Of a stretch of 49,000 nucleotides of DNA, positions 14,401-24,212 are shown piece after piece. The notes beneath the pieces were generated by a model that was given only the letters and a program-made list of their open reading frames with translations, was not told where the DNA came from and did no database searches. The translations under genes and the position numbers were made by a program. Location: positions 47,015,928 through 47,064,927 of the forward strand of contig CM043959.1 of NCBI GenBank assembly GCA_014529385.2, in the 5' to 3' direction. Every line of letters begins with the position of its first letter. Positions within the stretch are counted from its first letter, which is position 1. Source of the stretch: Adiantum capillus-veneris (Eukaryota; Streptophyta; Polypodiopsida; Polypodiales; Pteridaceae).

Positions 14401-17386
14401 TGTCCTTAATGTGCAAGTTGAGTTTGGTCCTCATCTGACCAAGTGATGCTCATTTTGAATCTTGACCAAAAAACACCTAATTAGAATTTTGGAAGTTCAC
14501 GTCACTTCATAGACTCTTCGTACTTGTATCTTGGTTTTCTTACAATTTTTCTCGCTTTTTGTTTTGTTTCACTCTCTCTTTAAGAAAAAAAGAAGCCCAT
14601 AACCCCAAAGTTTTCATAAATAAAAATTTAACAAACATCTAATGGTTTTGTGGTGGGAAAAATGAGAATCACTTTCTGTTACAAGGGCTAAAGAAACATC
14701 TCTTGAACAAGTATCTCCTTCTCTTGAACAAGCATCAATTGTTGTAAACCCTTAACACTCCCCCTTCCTACTTCATGTTGTCCATGACATGAGTCAAGGT
14801 TTGAAATTTCAGAGTCTCATGTCAAGCTTTCTCTGTCTCCTTGAGGAAAGTGAAGGTCTGCACTTGCTCCACCTTTTTTCCTATGGCTTCACTTCTTGAA
14901 AATTCCTTTCGTGTTGTTTTGCATAGCTCTTGTATAACCATCACATGAGAGTAGAATTTTTAGAAAATTTTCAAGTGATTCCTACTTTGTTCATGCCTTC
15001 ATGCATCTATTTATCTTGTTGATTCTCTAGCTTCCTTGAAATGACTATATGATTCATGCAGAATGCACAAAAACTCAAAAATTTTCATTCATGCAAGAAT
15101 AAGAAAAAATTGAAAATTTTCCTGGCTATGATGGATATATATATATATTTTTGGATTCGAACCTCATGGACTTGATATACACTGTAAGAATATGCTCTAG
15201 TAAAAAAATAATGAAATTTGGATGAGTGGTTTGGCTAGAAACTAGGATTTCAATATTATTTGTAGAGTTTTTGAGCTTTGTACACAGGTTCTAAGCCTCT
15301 TTTGAGTTTTGATCTCATAGGGGGGCTATTGTCAAAGTGTCTTTTGAGTTGTAAAATTTTATTGGGTGTGTCATCAGTGAAAAACATATAGTGACTTTTT
15401 CCTCGGATTGGAGATCTCACCTCTGATTGACTTCCAGATTTCTCTGCATGTTCCCCATTACGTTTTAAGGATAGTGAAGTATCTATACCATAAATGTGGC
15501 CTCCCATGGAAGAGTTTTACCACTTTTGAACTTCTGGCAAGGTGAAACAAGGAGGTTCTTAGCTGTTGCTCAACATGAATAAGGCAGGGAAAAAATCACG
15601 ACTTTTTCCTAGCTAGCACAAATATACAATTTTTCAGTTATGTGACTATTTTCACATAAACATATACTCCCTTGAGACACACTTGATGTGTCACTCCATC
15701 TATTGGAAGCCATTATTGCTGCTATTAGCCATTTTTCGTGTGAATGAAGCTCTGACTATTTTCTTGGACTATAGGCTGAAGCCTGGCACTATGTATGATG
15801 CGAGACATGATGTAGCAGCCATGTAGGAGTTGTGTACTGAAGTGTGACCTCATTACGATTTCATTTGGATGGTTTTTTAGTGATTTTGATGCTTTTGATG
15901 CCCAAGATCCTCTTTGCTTGCATCATTTTGCAGGTAGAGTTTTTGGTGAGACTCCTTCACAAAATTTGGTGAGATTGATGTCCTTAATGTGCAAGTTGAG
16001 TTTGGTCCTCATCTGACCAAGTTATGCTGATTTTGAATCTTGACCAAAAAACACCTAATTAGAATTTTGGAAGTTCACGTCACTTCATAGACTCTTCATA
16101 CTTGTATCTTGCTTTTCTTTCAATTTTTCTCGCTTTTTGTTTGGTTTCACTCTCTCTTTAAGAAAAAAAGAAGCCCATAATCCCAAAGTTTTCATAAAGA
16201 AAAATTGAAGAGAGATCTAATGGTTTTGTGGTGGAAAAAATGACAATCAGTTTCTGTTACAAGGGCTAAAGAAACATCTCTTGAACAAGTATCTCCTTCC
16301 CTTGAACAAGCATATGTTGTTGTAATCCTTCAACACTCCCCCTTCCTACTTCATGTTGTCCCTGACATGTGTGAAGGTTTGAAATTTCAGAGTCTCATGT
16401 CAAGCTTTCTCTGTCTCCTTGAGGAAAGTGAAGGTCCGCACTTGCTTCAACATTTTTCCTATGGCTTCACTTCTTGAAAATTCCTTTCGTGTTGCTTTGT
16501 ATAGGTCTTGTATAACCATCATATCATAGTAGAATTTTTAGCAAATTTTCAAGCGATTCCTACTTTGTTCATGCCTTCATGCATCTATTTAGCTTGTTGA
16601 TTCTCTAGCTTCCTTGAAATGACTATATGATTCATGCAGAATGCACAAAAACTCAAAAATTTTCATTCATGCAAGACTAAGAAAAAACTGAAAATTTGCC
16701 TGGCTATGATGGATATATATATTTTTTGGATTTGAACCTCATGGGCTTGATATACACTGTAAGAATATGCTCTATTAAAAAAATAATGAAATTTGGCTGA
16801 GTGGTTTGGCTAGAAACTAGGATTTCAATATTAGTTGTAGATTTTTTGAGCTTTGTGCACAGATTCTAAGCCTCTTTTGAGTTTTGATCTCATAGGGGGG
16901 GGCTATTGTCAAAGTGTCTATTGAGTTGTAAAATTTTGTTGGGTGTGTCATCAGTGAAGAACATATAGTGACTTTTTTCTCGGATTGGAGATCTCACCTC
17001 TGATTGACTTCCAGATTTGTGGGCATGTTCCCCATTACGTTTTAAGGATAGTGAACCATCTATACCATAAATGTGGCCTCCCATGGAAGATCTTTACCAC
17101 TTTTGAACTTCTTGCAAGGTGAAACAAGGAGGTTCTTAGCTGTTGCTCAACATGAATAAGGCAGGCAAAAAATCATGGCTTTTTCCTAACTAGCACAAAT
17201 ATACGATTTTTCAGTTATGTGACTATTTTCACATGAACATATACTCCCTTGAGACACACTTGATGTGTCACTCCATCTATTGGAAGCCTCTATTGCTGCT
17301 ATTAGCCATTTGTCGTGTGAATGAAGCTCTGACTTTAGGCTGAAGCCTAGCACTATGTATGATGCGAGACATGATGTAGCAGCCAT
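7930..17386. repeat. Higher-order repeat block B (three dimers of ~3,142 bp)
   Basis: Anchors 8974/12117/15259 and 10549/13692/16834 are spaced 3,142-3,143 bp apart. One unit type is marked by a loss of about 13 bp (GACTTTAGGCTG where others read GACTATTTTCTTGGAC...) at about 11,047, 14,190 and 17,330. The other is marked by ATTTCTCTGCATG near 9,155, 12,298 and 15,440. The block covers almost exactly three dimers, from about 7,930 to 17,386, where the sequence begins to diverge. Identity between dimers is very high by eye, so amplification was recent or the copies are being homogenised. Confidence 0.75.
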
Positions 17387-17735
17387 GTAGGAGCTGTGTA
17401 CTGAAGTGTGACCCGATTACCATGTCATTTGTATGGTTTTTAGTGATTTTTTTTTATTCTTTTGATGCCCAAGAGCCTCTTTGCTTGCATCATTTTGCAG
17501 GTAGAGTTTTTTCTGAGACTCCTTCACAAAATTTGGTGAGATTGATGTCCTTAATGTGCAAGTTGAGTTTGGTCCTCATCTGACCAAGTTATGCTCATTT
17601 TGAATCTTGACCAAAAAAACCTAATTAGAATTTTGGAAGTTCACGTCACTTCATAGACTCTTCGTACTTGTATCTTGCTTTTCTTACAATTTTTTTCGCT
17701 TTTTGTTTTGTTTCACTCTCTTTTTAAAAAAAAGA
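17387..17735 (-). repeat. Divergent right edge of the tandem array
   Basis: The last LTR-like copy starts to diverge at about 17,390 (ACCCGATTACCATG, and a T-run near 17,447) and loses similarity at about 17,730 in an A-rich stretch, before its own TGTT start. Divergence rising toward the edge is what is expected of terminal units of a tandem array that escape homogenisation. Confidence 0.6.
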
Positions 17736-18932
17736 AAATTTAAAAAATGGAAGAAAAAATAGAGAAAAACTATAAAAAATAAGCAAGTTTTTTCTAAAAA
17801 GTAGCTAGAATATCATAGAAGCCTAATGCTTCAAGAAAAACTCTTATTTCTCTCTCTCTCTCTCTCTCTCTAAAACTACTCACAGCTAAGGTCTTATATC
17901 TGACATTTGTCCCTTACACTTGATATACCTCATCTTCTTAGGGCATAAAATCAATTCTTTTGTAAAAAAGACAAAATCAACCACAAATTATAACACCAAA
18001 TCAATAAAACAATGCCATTTTCTCATTTGATCAATAAGTTAGCATTCAGAATGCCTCCCTCCATCCTAGTTGGAGTTCTTCTGAATGATAGTGAGCCATC
18101 AGGGTTGTGATATGCATGGGCGTCAAAGCAGTGCCTTATGAAAGGCCTTGTAATGTGGCCCTATCTATGCATACACAATCAATGCATGGAAAAATTAATG
18201 TTGTGCGAGAGATGGATCTTAAGCTAATTGCTTAAGGGCATTCATTGATGAGGTTGACCTAGTCCTACATTAATGAGCATGTACCATGTAACAAGTGTTG
18301 TAAGTTAGCATTATTCTTTTGAATCGATGAAGGTTGAAACTACTTCTTGGCTTGAATTTGTGCCGGAAGCTTAGGATACCACACCACGCAAAGGAACCTT
18401 GCATCAATTCTTGGGGTATCCTTTGGTATCCATATTTGTCACCTTGAGGGTATTTGGTGCCGTGTTGGTGTGACCTTGGCATGTCTCTTCTTTGGTACCC
18501 AAATTTGTTAGGGATGGTTGACTTGAGTGATGTGTCTTGATGTCCCTGAGTCTTCAATTGCTAACACAAAATTTGTTACAGGTAGCTTTGTGTCAATGAC
18601 TTGTACCAAAGGGAGTGAATCTTTTGTAGATACACAATTATGGCTATCAGTAGATTCTTTAAGTGTCATTTTTGGCATGACATTTGCAATGTTTTATTGT
18701 TCATCTGTTGGATGCCTCCTTGGTGTTTTTCTCATGATCCTCGAAGAGATACCTTGTATCTTCCATGGTCGTACATGATGTTATGCTCTGAAATACACTT
18801 GGTTTTTTGGCCAATGTATATACACTTTGTATTTGCATTTCCATGGTGTACCCAATATTAGTTGATTATTAGGGGAGTCCACAGGTAGTACAAAGAAGTT
18901 ATGGGAACATGGTAATCCTTATATATGTAGCA
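17736..18932. other. Unassigned sequence between array and E1
   Basis: About 1.2 kb with no recognised gene. It opens with A-rich sequence and a short (TC)n tract at about 17,851-17,871. Short open frames on both strands near 18,270-18,860 overlap one another and match no family I know. The 5' part of the E1 retrotransposon (gag, protease) is not visible here, so E1 appears to be truncated at about 18,930. Confidence 0.5.
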
Positions 18933-18935
18933 TGA

Positions 18936-20405
18936 GTGCAACATAGCATCGGTGTGGTTGCAGACTGTAAACCTGTTAGTAAGCCGACCTACTGTATGAG
19001 TTACTCTGAAGCTGTTGTGGTGGAACGTCAGCTTGTTGACTACCTTAGCAGAGGGTTTATACAACCTAGTTCTTCACCATGGGCTTCTCCTATCCTATTA
19101 GTGAAGAAAAAAGACGGTAGTATGCGCATGTGCATAGACTACCGTGGCTTAAATGCAGTTACGGTTAAGAACAAGTACCCATTGCCACGAGTGGATGAGT
19201 TGTTCGACAAACTCATTCATGCTCGCATTTTTACAAAAATAGATGTGCGGTCAGGTTATCACCAAGTTTGTATTCAACTTGCTAATATACCCAAAACTGC
19301 ATTCCCAACACGGTTTGGACACTACGAGTTCTTGGTGATGCCCTTTGGGTTGACCAATGCGCCCGCAACATTCATGACACTAATGGATAGTGTCTTGAAG
19401 CCGTACTTGGGCAAATTTGTCATCGTTTTCCTCGATGACATTCTAGTCTACAGTGCTTCTGAAGAAGAACACTTACAACATCTCAGGCAGGTGTTCGAGT
19501 TGTTATGAGCAAATAAATTATATGCCAAGGAATCTAAGTGTGATTTTTTGAAAGAAGAAACTCACTATCTGGGGCATGGTATTTCAGCTAATGGGCTATA
19601 TATGGATCAATCCAAAGTGGATACAATCCGGCAATGGCCTTCTCCTTAAAATATGGAAGAGTTACATATTTTTTTCAGGATTTTTTTACCGCCGCAGGTT
19701 CATTAAAAACTATGCTAATATTGATGTTCCCATGATGGATCAACTGAAAGGCAAAGGAAAATATTTTCAATGGGGACCCGCTCAATAGCAGAGTTTTGAT
19801 ACGCTCAAGGATGCATTAGCAAGAGCTCCAATACTAGCTATTGTAGATCCTTTGAAACCATTCGTTTTGGAAATGGATGCCAGTAACCGTGCTATTGGAG
19901 CAGTCATGTTACAAGATGGACGGCCAATTGCATTTGAAAGTAAGAAGCTTGATGCAGCTCAGTAGAACTACTCTACTTATGAGCGCGAATTCTATGCAAT
20001 AGTGTCTGCCTTAAAAACATGGCGGCATTATCTGTATGGTACTCAGTTTGAGATTGTGTTTGACCATGAAAGCATCAAATGGTTTACACAACAAACGGAT
20101 TTGAACGGTCGGAAATCTAGGTGGGCCGAGATTCTTCAGGAATATGACACCAAGCTCTGGTATCGTAAAGGTCGATACAATCTGGTGGCGGACGCTCTAA
20201 GCCGTCTGTCGGAGATTAATTCTCTCTTGTTCACAGAAGTGAATTTTTGGATTCTCTCAAAGGTAAATATGAGCATGATGAAGCATATTTCAAAGTCTGG
20301 AGCCATGTGCAAATGAGGGACCCTTCTCACTCCAATGTTGGTAGTGTAACGTTCACCTCCACACCTAGTTCTCCTCTATCAAGTGATGAACTACAGCTAT
20401 GGAAG
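18936..20405 (+). pseudogene. E1 chromovirus pol, 5' half: reverse transcriptase and RNase H (broken)
   Basis: This is Ty3/gypsy pol, which copies element RNA into DNA. The reverse transcriptase is clear: [50 protein letters not shown] and the catalytic [10 protein letters not shown]. It continues past a TGA at 19,506 in the same frame (CDFLKEETHYLGHGIS), then meets a TAA near 19,648 and a frameshift at about 19,670-19,700. The RNase H follows in another frame, with FVLEMDASN, TYEREFYAIV, HESIKWF and NLVADALSRL, crossed by TAGs at about 19,786 and 19,962. Gag and protease are missing upstream. The copy is cut at 20,405 by insertion of E2; the integrase half resumes after 29,698 in the same orientation. 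Chromovirus assignment comes from the chromodomain found there. It is certainly inactive. Confidence 0.9.
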
Positions 20406-21240
20406 TGATGGGGGCTTTTCACAAGCCAAGCTCCCATACCCCTCTTCTCTCGTCCCCATCCCATGAAAACCCCCTCTTAGGGAGGGAGTGATAAAAGACA
20501 TTGGAAAAAGTAAGAAAAAAAAAAGTATGATTATGTAAATATATAAGAAAGGTAAAATAGGCCACCTCATGCCTGCGGGGCAGCCCATCCCCACCTTGCC
20601 TCCTTTTTCTTCACTGTTGCCCCGCCATGTGTCCCTTTTCCTTTCCTCCACTCAAAAGGTCAACCCCCTCTCTCTTCCCCTTGTCCTTTCTCCTTTCTCT
20701 CTCCCCTCAAGCTACCCCACCTCTCACCAATAATGCATTCTAACTCACCAATAATTCACCCTAACTCACATGCAACTTACCCTATCTTCCAAAATAGTAT
20801 ACCCCACCCCCCCTTTCTCTCTCCTATCATATCCCATGACCCAAATACCCCCCCCTCTCTCTAAAGGGTGCCATGTCTCTTGTCTTGTAGCTAAATAACC
20901 TCCCCCACACTCACACACACTCAGTTTCACTAAAAAAAGGTGCCCACAGACCCATCCCCACCCGGTGGTTACGTAATTTTTCTTGTGTTCACACACATCT
21001 GCACACAGATTCACCTCTGAACACACTCCTCTCTCTCCCCTCTTGTAATTACTTTATTCTCCATGTCACCTCTCACTTTTTTTCATCAACCCATCTCTCT
21101 CTCTTAATCTCTCTCTCATGAGACTGCTGTTCTGGCACATATACACACAGCCAGACAAGTGGGGCCCACAGTCACATGGCCTATGTAGATAATGATTTCT
21201 TCATTTCTAAATTCTAGAATTTTCCCCCCCCCTCCTCCCC

Positions 21241-21248
21241 TATATAAA
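21241..21248 (+). promoter_or_regulatory. TATA box of E2 5' LTR
   Basis: TATATAAA lies in a C-rich stretch and is followed by AGAGGGG and a CA-rich segment. The same box is in the 3' LTR at 28,955 and a similar one in the related LTR at 36,980. It most likely drives the genomic RNA, placing the start of R at about 21,270. Confidence 0.7.
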
Positions 21249-21548
21249 GAGGGGTCACCATCACACAAAAACACGCAACATCACCAAAGAACACACTATG
21301 CACTGTGTGTGCCTAGTGCACACACACACACCCACGCCATCACCATCACCGCAATCACCATGCTTGTCTTGAGCATGACCTCTACACCCTTGGCTATGGA
21401 AGATGAAGGGAAACTAAATGAAGGATGATGGCCATAATCCTCGTGCGAGTCTTCGCCATCAACTCCCACCTATCCGCCATGTGCTCTACCACTCTCTCCC
21501 TTCTCATTCCCCTACCCTATGCTCCCCATTTCATCGCCTAATTCTCTA

Positions 21549-21554
21549 AATAAA
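21549..21554 (+). terminator. Polyadenylation signal of E2 LTR
   Basis: AATAAA followed by AGCTTGAGG and T-rich sequence, about 300 bp after the TATA box. It is also present at 29,265-29,270 in the 3' LTR. It would set the end of R shortly downstream. Confidence 0.5.
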
Positions 21555-21601
21555 GCTTGAGGTTTTATGAGTATGTTTTCTTGCAATGTTTTACCCTTGT
21601 G

Positions 21602-21682
21602 AGGTGTGCGGAATCGCCACCTAGTCTTGTGTTTTGGAGTGAGCTTGTGTATGTGTGAAGGGTGTGCGGATTCGCCATCCTT
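21602..21682 (+). promoter_or_regulatory. Paired conserved hairpins in E2 LTR (U5 side)
   Basis: Two copies of GGTGtGCG - GAWT - CGCCAYC (21,602-21,622 and 21,658-21,682) each fold into a short stem with one bulged T and a four-base loop. The outer pairs differ between copies but still pair: AGGTG/CACCT in the first, AAGGgTG/cATCCTT with a G-U pair in the second. They lie just after the polyadenylation signal, so in RNA they should be in U5 near the 5' end. The 3' LTR has them at 29,318-29,338 and 29,374-29,398. Function is unknown; packaging, dimerisation or RNA processing are possibilities. Confidence 0.5.
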
Positions 21683-21720
21683 TTGTGATGCCTAAGTACT
21701 AAGCCGCTATACCCCCTCCC

Positions 21721-21722
<2 letters not shown>

Positions 21723-21764
<42 letters not shown>
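21723..21764 (+). repeat. (CT)n microsatellite in E2 5' LTR
   Basis: About 20 CT repeats. The matching tract in the 3' LTR is shorter and appears as (GA)n at about 29,671-29,687 because that LTR end is inverted. Confidence 0.9.
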
Positions 21765-21767
<3 letters not shown>

Positions 21768-21856
21768 TGATCTCATTCCCTTTCCTTTTCATCATTACTC
21801 CCAAGCATCCATCTCTCTTGGATGAAAACTTTGTTATGGTGGTGTGTTGTTTGCGT

Positions 21857-21875
21857 CCTAGCCGCTGAAGCTAGG
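21857..21875 (+). promoter_or_regulatory. Conserved CCTAGC/GCTAGG stem in E2 LTR
   Basis: CCTAGC and GCTAGG flank a 7-base loop, followed by TGGTGCCCC. The related LTR has the same 6-bp stem with a different loop (CCTAGC at 37,721, GCTAGG at 37,737). Keeping the stem while the loop changes suggests a selected RNA structure. In the 3' LTR it is on the inverted segment. Confidence 0.4.
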
Positions 21876-21980
21876 TGGTGCCCCCCTGTTTGCTTTACTA
21901 TGACAGGCTCGAGGCGCGCCATTCGGTCCCCGATGTTTTAGAGGTCGTCGAGGTTCGGGGTTCGCTTTGCTCTCGTCATT

Positions 21981-22000
21981 TGGTGCCCCCACGGAGGATC
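21981..22000 (+). promoter_or_regulatory. E2 primer binding site
   Basis: TGGTGCCCCCACGGAGGATC starts two bases after the LTR end, where a tRNA 3' end should pair. E3 has the nearly identical TGGTGCCCCCATTGAGGATC after its left LTR (31,939). The TGG start fits the CCA end of a tRNA. I cannot name the tRNA from memory. Confidence 0.65.
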
Positions 22001-22051
22001 GTTTCATGAAACCCTTCAGTTTACAAGACTGAAACCCTTAAACTATTGTGA

Positions 22052-22753
22052 ATGGATGAATGGCTAGCAGGATTTGCTAATTGGACGACAGAAGAAGAAG
22101 AGCTCCAAGCACAACTAGACGAACTCCGCATCTCCATCGAAGCTCGAGTGCCAGGCGTAACGGTAATCGATTTGCAGTGGAAGAGTCAACCAACACGCCA
22201 AACCCAGTGGATATACATAGGCCAAGTGCCAAGAAGAAGAAGGAGAAGGTCGAAACCATGTCCGCAACCTACAACCAACCCACAACAACAAAATGGAAGG
22301 AGCTCTACACAATAGAGAATCAACACTATTCTACTTTGAGAATCGGGTAACTCAAGTCACTGAGGTAATTATCACAGTCAGTTTTCAAGTCGCACCTGAT
22401 GCTGCAGCACAGATAACGGAAGCATTGGCTCACACTCTCACTAGAGAAACTAGGGATCTACTGAGTTTGTTTCAGGAAAGAACACCACCCTCTCCCATAA
22501 GCTTGGACAGTGACTAAGCACCTCTAAGCTTCACATGAATCAGTACAACCTACCTCAAGACAGATCACACATACCAACACGTGTACGCTTAATCAAGGTA
22601 ATACTGGATTTGAAGGCTCACTACCAGCACGTCATTGACACCATGCCGGGTGGGGAGCGGTTTTTGGAGGTTCTTGCATCAGATCAACCATTTGTCTTAC
22701 CTTTGGTACAAGGCAATGTACCGTTTGAAGTTTTAATCTATGTCCTAGTATAA
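22052..22753 (+). other. E2 leader with short open frames before gag
   Basis: The leader carries three successive open frames: 22,052-22,315 (87 codons, opening MDEWLAGFANW), 22,293-22,517 (74 codons) and 22,535-22,753 (72 codons). The first two overlap in different frames. None matches a family I recognise. Some Tat-group elements (Ogre) carry an extra ORF before gag, so a decayed extra ORF is possible, but this could equally be non-coding leader. Confidence 0.35.
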
Positions 22754-22836
22754 GAGGGTATACATGCCTCCTTGTAAAGAAGAAAAAAACTTTTTCAAGT
22801 TAAGCAGTGTGTCTTTCTAGCTCTCTCTCAGTAGTC

Positions 22837-24212
22837 ATGGCAAGTGTAGCATTTCCAACATTTAAAGGAAAGAAGGGGGAGGATTTGGTAACAGAATTCC
22901 TAGATGACTTTGATGTAGCATGTGTAGTGAGCGACAAAGATACGGATGAATCCCGGGTTAGAATCTTTAAGCATCTCATGAAGCTAGAAGCTAGATCATG
23001 GTACAATGCACTTCCACAAGCAACCAAGGATGACTGGGAACCCTTAAAAACCGCTTTTAAGAGGCGCTTTGGGGGAGGTACCACTTCAGAAAAGTTGTGG
23101 GACAAGTTGAGAGACTTGAAGCAGGAGGGTCTTTTAGAATATGCCACCTATGAGTCCAAATTTGTGGATTTGTGGGAACGGTGGGTTGAGTCACTGGCTA
23201 GGGTGCAAGCTGCACCCGATTTCCTAAAAAAAGATCGGTTCACGCATGGCTTATGGCCGCTTCTCAAGGAGAAGGTGAAAGGTAGATTCTCGGCTACGTA
23301 CGAGTTAGCCGTTGAGATTGCTCGCCTTAAAGACAAGAAGCTGCAAATGAAAGCCAAAGAAACCGAGTCAACAAAATCAAGAACATCATGTCGACCAGCA
23401 ACTACGACAACCACCATTCCACCACCACCACTGGCTCTTGGGGTAAGAGATGACCAACAAGATATGTTGGCCCATATTACTGACCAACTACAGAATTTGT
23501 CTGTCCACTTAATACAACAAGGGAGGAGTCAAGAAAGAGATCAAGACCCTGGAAGAGCACGATGACAAAATAGGGAGTATCATTGCTACAACTGCGGAGA
23601 AGACGGTCACGGTATGTACTACTGTCCCAAACCACGACAAAACTATAATAGAGGAGGTAGGAGGAACCAATTGTCACCCCCTAGAGAAAGAAAACCCCCA
23701 CCCCGAGCACCACCCCCACCAACACAAATTCTACGTCCACCCCAGACACCACTACAAGCATCCATCCCACCTCTTCCACCAGCCCCACCACCTGATCGCC
23801 TTGTAAACATCATAAGGCTAGAAGAGAAAGGAAAAGCCATAGTAGTGGATCCACCCAGAGCAAAGGAGAGGGACAAGGGTAAGGAGAAGGTAACCTTTTT
23901 AGAACCACTTGAATCCATGACTGTGAAAAGAGTTAGGAGGGAGAAAGCTACACAATCAGATGATGAGAGAAGCATGAGAGGAGAAACTAGCAAGAGGCCA
24001 TCCAGGCCACGACGGAAATTGGGCATCACCGACTTCTAGCTAGGGGAAAGTTCTAAGCCCTATGATCTAATATTGGATGTGGCAGAGCAAGGACCGAAGA
24101 TTACATGGCCACAGCTGCTATATCTTGCACCAAAATTAAGGCGACAATGGTCTAAAATGGTAAGTACAAGACGCTCCAAAACAAAGGTAGCCGAGCAATT
24201 TCGGGATGCAAC
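22837..24212 (+). pseudogene. gag: E2 gag (capsid and nucleocapsid), interrupted
   Basis: Gag packages the element RNA into virus-like particles. The ATG at 22,837 (GTCATGGCA) opens a frame with a retrotransposon gag core (ARSWYNALPQATKDDW, LKTAFKRRFG, and FTHGLWPLLKEKV). A TGA at 23,563 interrupts it, yet the same frame continues directly into a CCHC zinc knuckle, CYNCGEDGHGMYYC (about 23,587-23,628), and then a proline-rich stretch and a charged region. A TAG at 24,037 is also followed by coding-like sequence in the same frame (DVAEQGPKITWPQLL), which aligns with the matching stretch of E3 (from about 42,190). A frameshift then leads to pol at 24,213. Both stops could come from C-to-T changes (CGA or CAG). 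It is not functional as it stands. Confidence 0.85.

Larger units (their letters stand above)
1..17735 (-). repeat. Tandem array of ~1.57 kb LTR-retrotransposon-derived units
   Basis: The anchor word GTTGTAGAGTTTTTGAGC and its variants recur at 1141, 2717, 4269, 5845, 7396, 8974, 10549, 12117, 13692, 15259 and 16834, giving spacings of 1551-1578 bp, all in the same orientation. On the minus strand every unit has a purine tract (AGGAAGGGGGAG) directly followed by TGTTAAGG or TGTTGAAG, the arrangement of a polypurine tract and LTR start. In most units the matching end reads CAACA about 760 bp further on. I infer that the units are LTR plus a short internal region, joined through shared LTRs. 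The array begins before the window, so its full length is unknown. Short open frames recur in each unit because the copies are recent; they are not taken as genes. Confidence 0.8.
20406..21978 (+). repeat. E2 5' LTR
   Basis: It starts TGATGGGGGC and ends CTCGTCA, two bases before the primer site. It repeats from 28,119, where the same start follows a polypurine tract. Inside are pyrimidine-rich blocks, a TATA box (21,241), a polyadenylation signal (21,549), two similar hairpins (21,602-21,682) and a (CT)n tract (21,723-21,764). At 1,573 bp it is long but within the range of plant gypsy LTRs. Confidence 0.9.

Noticed and set aside
1138-17386. Recurring 64-95 codon frames in the array as real genes
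   Set aside because: They are open in every unit only because units are near copies; they lie within LTR-like or decayed internal sequence and lack upstream coding context.
1-17735. CRISPR-like or short-repeat array
   Set aside because: Repeats are 1.5 kb, contiguous and without unique spacers.
18270-18861. Short frames before E1 as gag or protease
   Set aside because: No zinc knuckle, gag core or protease motif in any frame.
20397-20651. Minus-strand frame repeated at 28,011-28,364
   Set aside because: It overlaps the U3 part of both E2 LTRs and is repeated only because the LTRs are.
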